Source: Chitinophagales bacterium (GTDB lineage Bacteria > Bacteroidota > Bacteroidia > Chitinophagales > S012-47). Taken from it: a DNA stretch of 48,907 nucleotides. The notes under the pieces are model-generated. The model was not told the DNA's origin, did not search any database, and worked only from the letters and a program-made list of their open reading frames with translations. This document shows, one piece after another, positions 34,983 to 43,578 of the stretch. Where the stretch lies: NCBI GenBank assembly GCA_015487695.1, contig WFPF01000096.1, positions 1 to 48,907 on the forward strand, in the 5' to 3' direction. Both the position numbers and the translations under genes were made by a program. Every line of letters begins with the position of its first letter. The first letter of the stretch is position 1.

Positions 34983-35951
34983 ATGACACAGCTTGAGATG
35001 AAAGAACTGGTATTGGGTATCGACATTGGAGGAACAAATACGGATTTCGGACTGGTGGATTCGGATGGAAAAATAATGGCACGCGGCCACCTCGATACGA
35101 GACAATACCCGGCAGCCGGGAGCTTTGTGGCGGCACTGACTGAAGCTGTGGCAAAGCTGCTGCAGAAAGACAAATCCTTTCAACTGCGCGGAGTAGGGGC
35201 CGGTGTTCCGAACGCCAATCCTTTCACAGGCATTGTGGAAGATCCTCCCAACCTGCCATGGGAGGGGAGGGTAGCCCTCAGGGAAATGTTGGCCGAGCAG
35301 TTGAAAGTACCTGCAGAAATCAGCAATGATGCGAATGCGGCAGCCATGGGCGAATTGCTTTATGGAGCCGGAGGAAGCCAAAACTTTGTGGTCATTACGC
35401 TGGGTACCGGCATCGGGGCAGGCATTGTGGCCGATGGCGTGCTTTTGCAGGGCCGTGACGGGCTGGCCGGAGAAATAGGGCACATGATCGCCATTCCCGA
35501 TGGCCGCCTCTGCAATTGCGGAAGAAAGGGATGCTTTGAACGATATGCCTCGGCTACGGGACTCAAGGAAACCATGCACGAGCTGCTCTCACGACCCGGA
35601 GCCCGGTCCCTGCTTTCGGGAAGCGATCCGCGAAACCTCTCATCAAAGCGCATCTTCGAGGCAGCCGAATCAGGCGATCCCCTGGCCAACGAGGCCTTTG
35701 ACTACACCGCCCGCATCATTGGCAAAGTTCTGGCCGATGTCGCAGCCATTCTCAGTCCCGAGAAGTTTTTTTTTCTGGGCGGACTGGCCAATGCCGGTGA
35801 GCGCTTGCTGAAGCCTGCCAAAAGCTACTTTGAGAACGCCCTGCTCTTCATCCACCAGAATAAGATTGCTTTTGAAATTTCCTCTCTCAAAGACCGTGAG
35901 GCAGCCATCCTTGGCTCGGCCGCACTCCTCTGGCACAAGCTAAGGAATTAG
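34983..35951 (+). CDS. ROK-family sugar kinase (glucokinase-like)
   Basis: The 322-residue product has the ASKHA phosphate motif LGIDIGGTNTDFGL, the catalytic Asp116 in SNDANAAAMGE, the adenosine-side GTGIGAGIV, and the ROK zinc site H167 with C177, C179 and C184 (CNCGRKGC). It has no N-terminal helix-turn-helix, so it is a kinase, not a NagC/XylR-type repressor. It phosphorylates glucose or another hexose in the cytoplasm. The start is 34983 or 34998 (MKELVLGIDIGG). It is divergent from the GT2 gene with an 89-nt gap and convergent with pntB. Confidence 0.92.
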   Translation: MTQLEMKELVLGIDIGGTNTDFGLVDSDGKIMARGHLDTRQYPAAGSFVAALTEAVAKLLQKDKSFQLRGVGAGVPNANPFTGIVEDPPNLPWEGRVALREMLAEQLKVPAEISNDANAAAMGELLYGAGGSQNFVVITLGTGIGAGIVADGVLLQGRDGLAGEIGHMIAIPDGRLCNCGRKGCFERYASATGLKETMHELLSRPGARSLLSGSDPRNLSSKRIFEAAESGDPLANEAFDYTARIIGKVLADVAAILSPEKFFFLGGLANAGERLLKPAKSYFENALLFIHQNKIAFEISSLKDREAAILGSAALLWHKLRN

Positions 35952-35989
35952 TAAAAGCAAGGATTGCAAACAATTGCCCGTAATAAAAA

Positions 35990-37402
35990 TCAGAGTGCTT
36001 TCAGTTCTTCGATCAATTTCTGAATGCTGTCGCGCGCATCTCCGAAAAGCATGCTGGTTTTCGGCATGAAGAAAAGAGGATTTTCGATGCCCGCATATCC
36101 CGGCCGCATAGACCTTTTCAGGATAATACAATTTTTGGCTTTATATGCCTGAATGATTGGCATACCGTAGATCGGAGAGGCCGGATCATTCTCCGCTGCC
36201 GGGTTGACCACATCGTTGGCCCCGATGACCAGCACGACATCCGTGTTGGGCATCTGCGGATTGATGTCATCCATCTCCACCAGCTTGTCGTAAGGCACAT
36301 CGGCTTCGGCCAGAAGCACGTTCATGTGTCCCGGCATGCGTCCGGCCACCGGGTGAATGGCATACTTCACATCCACGCCTTTGCCTTCCAGAATCTTTTC
36401 AAATTCGTGTACGGCATGCTGTGCCTGTGCCACGGCAAGTCCATAACCCGGTACAATGACTACTTTGTTGGCATACGCGCAAAGAATGGCCACATCGGTG
36501 GGAGTAACCTCACGCACGCTAAGATCGCCCTGGCCCGCAGCTGCCGGCCCGCCTTTGGAGCTGAATGCTCCGATCAGCACATTGGTGAGCGAACGGTTCA
36601 TGGCTTTGCACATAAGCACCGTCAGGATGGTACCGGCAGAACCTACCAGAATACCGCCTGTGAGCATGACATAGTTTCCGTAGAGAAAGCCCCCAAATGC
36701 GGCTGCCATACCCGTGAAAGAGTTGAGCAGTGAGATTACCACCGGCATATCGGCCCCTCCGATGGGAAGCACAAACAATATTCCGTAAATAAGAGCAAGG
36801 CCGAAGATGAGGTAAATCCAGACAGGATCTGCCAGATTGTTGATCATCATATAAGCTCCGATGGCAATGATGATGGCCAGAATGCTGAGGTTAACAATGT
36901 GCTGCATGGGAAAAACAAAATCCTTGATCTTACCCTCCAGCTTGCCGTAGGCGATGATGGAGCCGGCAAAAGAAACCGATCCGATCAGCAAGCCGAGCAG
37001 CATCACCAGCACCTCACCGTTCATCATGGTTACTTCTCCTCCGGAGGTATAGTGGGCAAATTCATTCAGGGAAATCAGTGCCGCACAGGCACCACCCATT
37101 CCGTTGAAAAAGGAAACCATCTGTGGCATGGCCGTCATTTTCACCTTCCTGGCCATCACATAGCCGATGATCGAGCCGACTACGATCCCTCCGCCTATCC
37201 AGCCGAGATTGGATATTCCTTCTCCGTTTTGCTTGTGAAAGAGAATGGTGGTCAATATGGCCAGGGTCATACCTATGGCGGCTATAAAATTTCCTTTTCG
37301 GGCCGTCTTTGGCTGGCTGAGCATTTTCAGTCCCAGGATAAAAGTGACCGCAGCAATCAGATAGCTGATCTCCAGAATATTACTTTGTATCATTTCACTC
37401 AT
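35990..37402 (-). CDS. pntB: NAD(P) transhydrogenase subunit beta
   Basis: The 470-residue protein has about eight or nine membrane helices in its first 290 residues and a cytoplasmic NADP(H)-binding domain III. Domain III shows VPGYGLAVAQAQHAVHEF, IHPVAGRMPGHMNVLLAEA, IGANDVVNPAAE and LKRSMRPGYAGIENPLF, all highly conserved. The enzyme moves hydride between NADH and NADP+ using the proton gradient, mainly to make NADPH. It is the third gene of the pnt operon, 27 nt after pntAB, with all three genes on the minus strand. Confidence 0.97.
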   Translation of the reverse strand: MSEMIQSNILEISYLIAAVTFILGLKMLSQPKTARKGNFIAAIGMTLAILTTILFHKQNGEGISNLGWIGGGIVVGSIIGYVMARKVKMTAMPQMVSFFNGMGGACAALISLNEFAHYTSGGEVTMMNGEVLVMLLGLLIGSVSFAGSIIAYGKLEGKIKDFVFPMQHIVNLSILAIIIAIGAYMMINNLADPVWIYLIFGLALIYGILFVLPIGGADMPVVISLLNSFTGMAAAFGGFLYGNYVMLTGGILVGSAGTILTVLMCKAMNRSLTNVLIGAFSSKGGPAAAGQGDLSVREVTPTDVAILCAYANKVVIVPGYGLAVAQAQHAVHEFEKILEGKGVDVKYAIHPVAGRMPGHMNVLLAEADVPYDKLVEMDDINPQMPNTDVVLVIGANDVVNPAAENDPASPIYGMPIIQAYKAKNCIILKRSMRPGYAGIENPLFFMPKTSMLFGDARDSIQKLIEELKAL

Positions 37403-37429
37403 GATCTGTTCTTCATTCTCGGTTAAAGA

Positions 37430-37747
37430 TTATTTATTGTCTTTCTTCTTGCGAAACATGCCAAGCATGCGATCCGTCACTACAAAACCACCCACCACAT
37501 TGAGCGTGCCCAGAATGACGGCAATGAAGCCAATACCGAGGGCAAGGTAATTGCCCGGATCGGCATGGCCCATTACGATGATGGCTCCGATGACCACCAC
37601 TCCGTGGATGGCATTGGCTCCCGACATGAGCGGGGTGTGGAGGACAGCCGGCACATGGCTGATTACTTCTATTCCGAGAAAGATGGACAGGATCAGGAAA
37701 TAGAGCATGTCCATATTCTCACCTAAAAAACTCAGTATTGCTTCCAT
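37430..37747 (-). CDS. pntAB: NAD(P) transhydrogenase subunit alpha, part 2 (membrane domain)
   Basis: This 105-residue membrane protein of three or four helices corresponds to the C-terminal domain II part of PntA in enterobacteria, encoded separately here. Family segments are visible: FLGIEVISHVPAVLHTPLMSGANAIHG and LNVVGGFVVTDRMLGMF. Its stop is 27 nt before pntB and its start 30 nt after pntAA, so the three genes make one transhydrogenase. The three-gene split is normal in many bacteria and is not a frameshift. Confidence 0.96.
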   Translation of the reverse strand: MEAILSFLGENMDMLYFLILSIFLGIEVISHVPAVLHTPLMSGANAIHGVVVIGAIIVMGHADPGNYLALGIGFIAVILGTLNVVGGFVVTDRMLGMFRKKKDNK

Positions 37748-37777
37748 TTGCTCTTGTTTGTACTTTTTTGCGGAGGA

Positions 37778-38908
37778 TTATTTTTCTGTTGCGCTTGCAA
37801 AGAGGGCGTTGACCCGTTCATTGACGATCTGTCCATCGCGGGTGAGGCAGGTACCTGCCACGATGTCGTCATCAAAATTCAGATTGAGTTCCCCGTCTTT
37901 ATTGATGAGTTTAAAGAAATTGATAAGATTTTTGCCGTACATGCTGCTGGCGTCCCGTGGCATTTCCGAGGGCAGATTGGTGGGCCCCAGAATGGTGACT
38001 CCGTTATGTACGACCGTCTGGTCGGGTTTCGAGAATTCGCAGTTTCCTCCCGAGGCTGCCGCAAGGTCGATGATTACCGATCCCTTTCGCATGCCTTCCA
38101 CCGTGGCAGCAGGTACCAGCATCGGGGCTTTCTTGCCCGGAATCTGGGCCGTAGTGATTATGACATCGCTTCGGACGGCATGGTCATGCACCATCTGGCG
38201 CTGCTTTTTGATGAATTCTTCGCTTTGTTCTACGGCATATCCTCCGGCAGAGTCATCTTCGCGCGCACCTTCCACCTCAATAAATTTGGCTCCCAGGCTC
38301 TCTACTTCTTCTTTCACGGCCGATCGCACGTCAAAGGCTTCGACCACCGCACCCAGTCTGCGTGCCGTGGCAATGGCCTGCAATCCGGCCACACCTGCTC
38401 CCAGTATGAGCACTTTGGCCGGTTTGACGCTGCCAGCCGCTGTCATGAACATGGGGAAAAAGCTCGGCAGGCTGTCGGCCGCACGCAGCGAAGCTTTATA
38501 GCCCGCAATGGTAGCCATACTCGAGAGCACGTCCATGGCCTGTGCACGTGTAGTGCGCGGCACCAGTTCCATGCTGAAAGTTATCACTCCCTGTTCGGCC
38601 AGCTTTTGTGCCTTGCCGGGCTCAAGAAGCGGATTGTACATGCCGATGAGCACCTGTCCGGCACGAAGGCCGGCAATCTCTTCATCCGGCAATCCGTTTA
38701 CCGAAAAAATGACATCGGCCGTCTTCAGGATTTCCTCGCGGTCAACAATCCGGGCACCGGCTGCCTCATATTCGCTATCCGCTGCATAGGACCTGTCTCC
38801 GGCCCCCTTTTCCACCAGGCAGCTTCCCGCTTTCAGTTTGGCAATATCCGCTGGCACGATGGCCACGCGGTTTTCTTTTTCCTGCTCTTTAATTATTCCT
38901 GCTATCAT
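37778..38908 (-). CDS. pntAA: NAD(P) transhydrogenase subunit alpha, part 1 (NAD-binding)
   Basis: The 376-residue soluble domain I begins with KEQEKENRVAIVPADIAKLK and carries a Rossmann motif, LILGAGVAGLQAIATARRLGA, which holds NAD(H). The stretch RSDVIITTAQIPGKKAPML and the GGNCEFSKPDQTV region are family hallmarks. Length is as expected for the split form lacking the membrane part. First gene of the pntAA-pntAB-pntB operon. The gap upstream to 39097 is 188 nt; I saw only a weak -7-like TATTTTCG there. Confidence 0.96.
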   Translation of the reverse strand: MIAGIIKEQEKENRVAIVPADIAKLKAGSCLVEKGAGDRSYAADSEYEAAGARIVDREEILKTADVIFSVNGLPDEEIAGLRAGQVLIGMYNPLLEPGKAQKLAEQGVITFSMELVPRTTRAQAMDVLSSMATIAGYKASLRAADSLPSFFPMFMTAAGSVKPAKVLILGAGVAGLQAIATARRLGAVVEAFDVRSAVKEEVESLGAKFIEVEGAREDDSAGGYAVEQSEEFIKKQRQMVHDHAVRSDVIITTAQIPGKKAPMLVPAATVEGMRKGSVIIDLAAASGGNCEFSKPDQTVVHNGVTILGPTNLPSEMPRDASSMYGKNLINFFKLINKDGELNLNFDDDIVAGTCLTRDGQIVNERVNALFASATEK

Positions 38909-39096
38909 AATGCATTCGTATCAATGGACCCGCAAGTTTATCGAAAATAGCGGCTTTCTACAAATGACTTATCTCATACTTTCGTTAATACTTTCCGGAA
39001 TGAGCGAGGCGCTGACGCCCGGCTCCCAATATGGCCGGGGAAGCTTCGCTTTCCCTCCGATTTTGATGTATTTTTACAGCCTAAAATTTTAAGCGG

Positions 39097-39606
39097 ATGA
39101 AGCAATTCATATTCTTTCTTTTTTTAGCCTTCGGCATGCTGGCTCAGGCACAGGATGACTGCCAGTTTGATGTCAACAAAAAGGATGATTTCACGGGTGA
39201 ACGCAGCAGCATCACCCGGGCCTCACGTTTGGCGGTGCAGGTAGATGGCAATGCCTATTTTCAGGCTGTTTACGAAGAGGGCGATTATTTTCTGAGGGTA
39301 AAACTCTCGCTTAATAAGCCATTTGTCATGCCGAAAGGAAATCAGGTGTGGATCATGCTCAATGATGATAATGTGTTGAAAATAAATGCCATGACCGAGG
39401 GGGACGGAAGCCGGGCTGTGGGCAAGACCAACTCATATGAGGCCACATTTGACCTCGACCTCAGTGACGATCAGTGGCAGATCCTAAAATCGAATTCCGT
39501 CAAGAGGATGCGTTTTATCTTCACGGAGGGCTTTTATGACCTGAAAGTGAAGCCCGAAAAGGCCGGCTTGCTGCAACATTTGATGACTTGTGTAGAAAAC
39601 GCCTGA
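39097..39606 (+). CDS. Small secreted protein of unknown function
   Basis: The 169-residue product has a clear signal peptide (KQFIFFLFLAFGMLAQAQ, cut near residue 19). The mature part has two cysteines (in DDCQFD and MTCVENA near the end), which could form one disulfide, and alternates strands such as YFLRVKLSLNK and QVWIMLNDDNVLKINA, suggesting a small beta-sandwich. I recognise no family. It starts a three-gene run: the MtfA-like gene begins 1 nt after its stop, so the genes are co-transcribed. Confidence 0.62.
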   Translation: MKQFIFFLFLAFGMLAQAQDDCQFDVNKKDDFTGERSSITRASRLAVQVDGNAYFQAVYEEGDYFLRVKLSLNKPFVMPKGNQVWIMLNDDNVLKINAMTEGDGSRAVGKTNSYEATFDLDLSDDQWQILKSNSVKRMRFIFTEGFYDLKVKPEKAGLLQHLMTCVENA

Positions 39607-39607
39607 T

Positions 39608-40291
39608 ATGATTCACAGTGTATTGAGCGAGTATGAAGTGCCCTTTTACGGGGCCCTCGGTGACGAGGGAAAAGAGCGTTTTCAGTACCGCGTAAGAGAC
39701 TATCTGAAGGGCCGCCAGATCAAAGGACCAAAAGCACAGGAAGTGGAAGACGAAGTGAAAATCCTGATCGCTGCGGCAGCCGTCACGCTCACATTCGCTG
39801 TGCATAAGTTTTGGTATCCCTATTTTAACCTCATCCTGCTGCGTGAAGGCGATTACGGGGAGCTGATCCGCAAGCGCTATCAGAGAAATCAAGTCAGAAT
39901 GCAGGGCGCCATTGTGATAGCCAAAGAACTGCTCACGGAGGCTTCGCGCCATCCGGAGAAAGTGCTCCATCCCGGCTTTCACGAATTTGCCCATGCCATA
40001 TATCACGAGAATGCCATCGAAGGAGAAGGGTATATGGAGATCACAGAGGAAGCGTGCCGTGAAAAAATGAATGCCCATGCCGGGGAATTGAAAGGCTTTG
40101 ATCTTCTGCCTGCAGAACTCCTTGAAAAGAGTGGCATTTACCCCCAGCAGTTCTTTGCCTCTGCCATGCTGTGGCATTTTTCGCGCCCCGATGAATTTAA
40201 AAGCGCTGCACCGGAACTTTCAGCCTGGTTAAACGGTGTTATAACTATACAAAAACAATCCAACCATGAAAAGGCTACTGGTCCCCACTGA
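39608..40291 (+). CDS. MtfA-like zinc-dependent peptidase, divergent active site
   Basis: The 227-residue product has the MtfA layout: IAAAAVTLTFAVHKFWYP as the core helix, and a gluzincin-like H125-E126-F-A-H129 motif in HPGFHEFAH. In E. coli MtfA the third zinc ligand is a Glu in the later EcFAVlSE-type helix. The matching segment here reads QQFFASAMLWHF, so Gln181 would replace it. MtfA processes or titrates the Mlc repressor in enterobacteria; no Mlc-like gene is near here, although a ROK kinase lies 4 kb away. The 3' end overlaps the USP gene by 26 nt. Activity is uncertain because of the altered ligand, while the fold assignment is fairly safe. Confidence 0.75.
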   Translation: MIHSVLSEYEVPFYGALGDEGKERFQYRVRDYLKGRQIKGPKAQEVEDEVKILIAAAAVTLTFAVHKFWYPYFNLILLREGDYGELIRKRYQRNQVRMQGAIVIAKELLTEASRHPEKVLHPGFHEFAHAIYHENAIEGEGYMEITEEACREKMNAHAGELKGFDLLPAELLEKSGIYPQQFFASAMLWHFSRPDEFKSAAPELSAWLNGVITIQKQSNHEKATGPH

Positions 40292-41111
40292 TTTCTCTTC
40301 AGCTTCTGACCGCGCGGTTGATTTCGCCATCATGCTTGCCGATAAACTGAATACTGAAATTCTCTTTCTGCATGCCTACGATTTCCCCAATGCCGACCCC
40401 TTCGATCCGGCCTATCTTTATGGCGGCAGTGTGGCCGGACCTGTTGATCTTGACGCAGATCAGCGAAAATTGATAGAGGCTCAGCTTAAGAAATATTGTG
40501 ATTATGTAGCCCGCAAAAGCGAGAATCGTGTTTTCTGTGATTATCTCTCGGCTGCCGGAGTACATATCGATGAACTCATTGCCACCCTCGAAAGTCTGGA
40601 CGACTCGATGGTGATCATGGGTACCCGCGGTCACAATCCCGGGGATGATATATTGATCGGCAGCAATGCAGCCCGCATGGTCGAAAAGTCACCGGTTCCC
40701 GTCATTGTCGTTCCACGCGGAGCCGGGGTCTCCCCGTTAAAGGAAGTCGTCTATGCCTCCTCATTGATGGAAGGCGACATCAGGCCATTGACGATTCTGA
40801 CGGAAATTCTGAAAGCTTTTGACTCGAATCTGCATATCATTCATATCGAAAAGGTAATAGACCGCGAAGATGTGGATGTCCTTGAGGCCTATCAGGAAAT
40901 TATTCAGGATCATATCCATTTTCCGAAGATCACCTTTGCGCTGGTAAGTGGCGATGATGTGATCGACCGGATCAACGAATATGCCCGCGAAGTGGACGCA
41001 AGCATGGTGGCCATGCTCAGCGAACGAAGGGGAGGATTATTTCACAAGAGCCTGAGCAAGGAGATGGTTTTTCATACCCGGGTGCCGCTGATGGTCTTTC
41101 ATCACGGATGA
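40266..41111 (+). CDS. Tandem universal stress protein
   Basis: The 281-residue product contains two UspA domains. The first starts MKRLLVPTDFSSASDRAVDFA and ends with the nucleotide-binding loop GTRGHNPGDDILIGSNA followed by VEKSPVPVIVVP. The second starts near residue 155 (EVVYASSLMEGD) and ends LSERRGGLFHKSLSKEMVF, where the ATP-loop glycines are largely lost. Such tandem proteins are usual in Bacteroidota and respond to starvation or stress. Its ATG lies inside the end of the MtfA-like gene (26-nt overlap), so translation is coupled. It overlaps the 3' end of the convergent HD gene by 10 nt. Confidence 0.92.
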   Translation: MKRLLVPTDFSSASDRAVDFAIMLADKLNTEILFLHAYDFPNADPFDPAYLYGGSVAGPVDLDADQRKLIEAQLKKYCDYVARKSENRVFCDYLSAAGVHIDELIATLESLDDSMVIMGTRGHNPGDDILIGSNAARMVEKSPVPVIVVPRGAGVSPLKEVVYASSLMEGDIRPLTILTEILKAFDSNLHIIHIEKVIDREDVDVLEAYQEIIQDHIHFPKITFALVSGDDVIDRINEYAREVDASMVAMLSERRGGLFHKSLSKEMVFHTRVPLMVFHHG

Positions 41112-41761
41112 TCGCCCGCTTCCCATTCCCGGTAAAAACGTTCCAGAAAAAGCTCCATGAAGCGGTGTCTTTCTTCGGCTATGCGTTGTGCGCTGCGCGT
41201 ATGCATGCGCTCTTTTAGCAGAAGCAACTTTTCGTAGAAATGATTGATCGTGGGATTTTCCGACTTCCTGTAGCTTTCAAAATCGTGGTGCAGGACAGGC
41301 GGAATATCAGGATCGTAGAGGGCTCGATTTCGCGAGCCTCCATAGGCAAATGTGCGGGCAATACCGATGGCTCCGATGGCATCAAGGCGGTCGGCATCCT
41401 GAACGATCTGTGCCTCCAGACTGCTCGCGGCATCAGGGACACGGGCCCCTTTGTATGACACCTCTCCGATAATGCCGGCTACCCGTTCGATCAATTCTTC
41501 TTCTGCGCCCTGTTCCCTGAGAAATGCGGCAGCCACGGCCGGGCCCTTCTTCAGGTCGCCATCGTGAAACTTGTGATCGGCAATGTCATGCAGCAGAGCC
41601 GCCAACTCGATGCAAAACAGGTCTCCGCCTTCCGTTTCCGATAAATGTACGGCCATCTTCCAAACCCTGTAGATGTGCCACCAGTCGTGCCCGCTGCCAT
41701 CTCCTGCGAGTGTGTCTTTTACAAATTCGATGGTCCGGGCTTTGAGTTCTTCTCTTTTCAT
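41102..41761 (-). CDS. HD-domain phosphohydrolase
   Basis: The 219-residue product has the metal-binding motif of HD hydrolases: H29 in GHDWWHIYRVW, the paired H58-D59 in LLHDIADHKF, and an Asp in IVQDADRLDAIGAIG. The pattern (GHDWWHIxRV, ADRLDAIGAIGIARTF) is that of the YedJ/YpgQ-like subgroup, predicted to cleave phosphate from nucleotides. Substrate unknown. Its ATG overlaps the stop of the upstream membrane-protein gene by 4 nt (ATGA), so both are in one operon with the DUF885-like gene. Confidence 0.9.
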   Translation of the reverse strand: MKREELKARTIEFVKDTLAGDGSGHDWWHIYRVWKMAVHLSETEGGDLFCIELAALLHDIADHKFHDGDLKKGPAVAAAFLREQGAEEELIERVAGIIGEVSYKGARVPDAASSLEAQIVQDADRLDAIGAIGIARTFAYGGSRNRALYDPDIPPVLHHDFESYRKSENPTINHFYEKLLLLKERMHTRSAQRIAEERHRFMELFLERFYREWEAGDHP

Positions 41762-42201
41762 GCACGCAACTCCGTTTTGTCGGGCTTCGCACTGATGAGA
41801 AAGGCAAGATGGAATATCGCAAAAATCAAATAGACGGCATTGTTAAGTATCATGCTTGTTACAATCCCCAGCAATGCGGGGCCTTCGCTGAGCGACCACT
41901 GAATAATCTTATAACTTCGATAGGCATAGAAGCGCTGGCGATTGTCCGTTTCGGCCTTGCGTTTCTCCGGGCCGTATAGCTTCTTTTTGACCATGGGTAC
42001 TACAATAAGCGGAATGAGTGCGACACAAAGATTCATGATCAAAAAGGGAACACTGTCCACCGGATAGGCAAAGAAAAGACCTTCCGGATACATAAGCAAA
42101 ACACTAACCATAAAGATGAGAATACCTGCAATCAATGAGTAATGAATGATCTGCAGGGGCAGCCACTCTTCCTTTATTCCTTCCAGGGGATCTTTCGCCA
42201 T
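41758..42201 (-). CDS. Four-helix integral membrane protein of unknown function
   Basis: The 147-residue product has two hydrophobic hairpins: about 20-42 and 52-72, then, after a charged loop with KKKLYGPEKRKAETDNRQRF, two more helices at about 103-123 and 125-140. There is no signal peptide and no recognised motif. It lies between the DUF885-like gene (14-nt gap) and the HD gene (4-nt overlap). It is probably a cytoplasmic-membrane protein; function unknown. Confidence 0.68.
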   Translation of the reverse strand: MAKDPLEGIKEEWLPLQIIHYSLIAGILIFMVSVLLMYPEGLFFAYPVDSVPFLIMNLCVALIPLIVVPMVKKKLYGPEKRKAETDNRQRFYAYRSYKIIQWSLSEGPALLGIVTSMILNNAVYLIFAIFHLAFLISAKPDKTELRA

Positions 42202-42215
42202 AGTGTTTCTTTTTC

Positions 42216-43526
42216 TTAAGGTGTAAAATGCCGGTCAAGGCGATCGAAGACCATGGCCGGTGGCAGGGAGCCGAATCCGAGCAGAACCGAATAAAATTCG
42301 GGGGCTTTGATCTTCCGGTCCCAGTAAATTTTTGATGCCATCAGTTTGGAATCTATCTCGAAACCGGTCCATGCCGGAACGCTGTAATAGCCCGGTTTTT
42401 TTCTGATTTTCCGGATGATCTCTTCCCCGTTCCTGTTCCAGGGAATGGCATCCTGCCAGTATTTCAGACCCTCTTCGGGCGACCAGGCCTCGAGATACAT
42501 TCCGTAGTCGATGCGGGTGATCACGGCTATTTCTTTTTGAAACATCAGGGCCTCGGCCTTCGAGTAGGGATCATTGTAAAGCTGCAGCCGCGACCCCAGC
42601 CGTGTGGCATAAATTGACCAGCCCTCTCTGAATGCGTGATCGCTGCAGAGGTCTTTCCACTCTGACGGCATGGCTTCTATATGGTTGATAACATGCTGTC
42701 CGGCAAGCTGATAAACCAAAATATAGTCGAGTGCCGAGCGCGGAAATCCCCGGGCCGGCATCGGCAGGTGCAGCACATTGCCCACGAGGCGGCCCATCTT
42801 TCCGTCTCCGTCTGTCTCAATGCGAACATCGGGCAGGTCGAGGCCCAGCAGGGAGCGGAGATTTTGCAATATCAACCCGCTGCGCTCGCTCGCTTCTCTC
42901 AGCAGTTCTTCCCGGCTCCGGATCAGGTTGCGTCCGTCATCGCCCCGGAGGTAGGCATAGAAGCCGGCTGCATCTCCTTTGTAGCCCGTTTCTTCAATGA
43001 TTTGATTAAGCCGCTGATCGCGCATGGCAGCAATGCTTTCTCCGTAAACTTTCAGCTTTTGCGGGTTCATGCTGCCGTCACCGTAGTAATATTTCATGTA
43101 GAGGGCATACCATTCCTCGCTGACTGGCGGCTCAGCTGCAGGCTCTTCACTCCCGTTTTCTGCATCGTAGCTGCCGTTCTCGTTGACATCCGCCTCATCG
43201 AGTTGCAGGTTGATGAATCCGAGGGCCAGCTCCGAACTCAGCTTCATAAGGTCGTAATGCACCTTTTGTTTTTCGTCCAACCGGTATCTTTTTATGGCAT
43301 CCAGCCGTTCGGCAAAATCATTGAATGCTTTGCTGATGGCAAGCATTTGCTCTTTGCTGAGCATTTGCGCCTGTGTAGCTTCAAAGTCGGGCAGGATGCG
43401 CGGTGCATGCATCTCTTTGTAGCTATTGAGGTATTCCGGCAACAACTGTTCAAAGGCCAGGGAGTCGCTGTTTTTTTGCGCGAAAAGCAGCGTGGGAAAA
43501 AGAAGAAGGAAGATTAGGCTTCGCAT
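42216..43526 (-). CDS. DUF885-like secreted protein, apparent pseudo-enzyme
   Basis: The 436-residue product has a signal peptide (RSLIFLLLFPTLLFAQ). The scaffold of DUF885 metallo-hydrolases is recognisable in FREGWSIYATRLGSRLQLY (about 299), HLPMPARGFPRSALDYILVY and ITRIDYGMYLEAWSPEEGL. However, the active-site motif, normally HExxPGHH, reads YQLAGQHV (272-279), so the first His and catalytic Glu are replaced by Tyr and Gln. The later DxGxH reads D-Y-G-M-Y (340-344). With these losses it probably cannot bind zinc normally. An acidic insert of about 25 residues (about 110-135, rich in Asn, Glu, Gly) is also present. First gene of a three-gene operon. Confidence 0.75.
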   Translation of the reverse strand: MRSLIFLLLFPTLLFAQKNSDSLAFEQLLPEYLNSYKEMHAPRILPDFEATQAQMLSKEQMLAISKAFNDFAERLDAIKRYRLDEKQKVHYDLMKLSSELALGFINLQLDEADVNENGSYDAENGSEEPAAEPPVSEEWYALYMKYYYGDGSMNPQKLKVYGESIAAMRDQRLNQIIEETGYKGDAAGFYAYLRGDDGRNLIRSREELLREASERSGLILQNLRSLLGLDLPDVRIETDGDGKMGRLVGNVLHLPMPARGFPRSALDYILVYQLAGQHVINHIEAMPSEWKDLCSDHAFREGWSIYATRLGSRLQLYNDPYSKAEALMFQKEIAVITRIDYGMYLEAWSPEEGLKYWQDAIPWNRNGEEIIRKIRKKPGYYSVPAWTGFEIDSKLMASKIYWDRKIKAPEFYSVLLGFGSLPPAMVFDRLDRHFTP

Positions 43527-43578
43527 CGCTTAAAATTTTGCGTAAAGTTAGGGTTTCGTGCTTCAAATTTTAACGAAT

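Noticed and set aside
35990-38908. Frameshifted pntA gene
   Set aside because: pntAA and pntAB are separate complete genes in many bacteria. Each has its own start and the membrane part reads complete, so this is the normal split form.
37748-38950. A 400-codon open frame on the plus strand opposite pntAA and its flank
   Set aside because: It lies entirely antisense to a highly conserved gene. Its translation is rich in His, Arg, Gly and Cys with no domain pattern, as expected of a shadow of a GC-rich codon bias.
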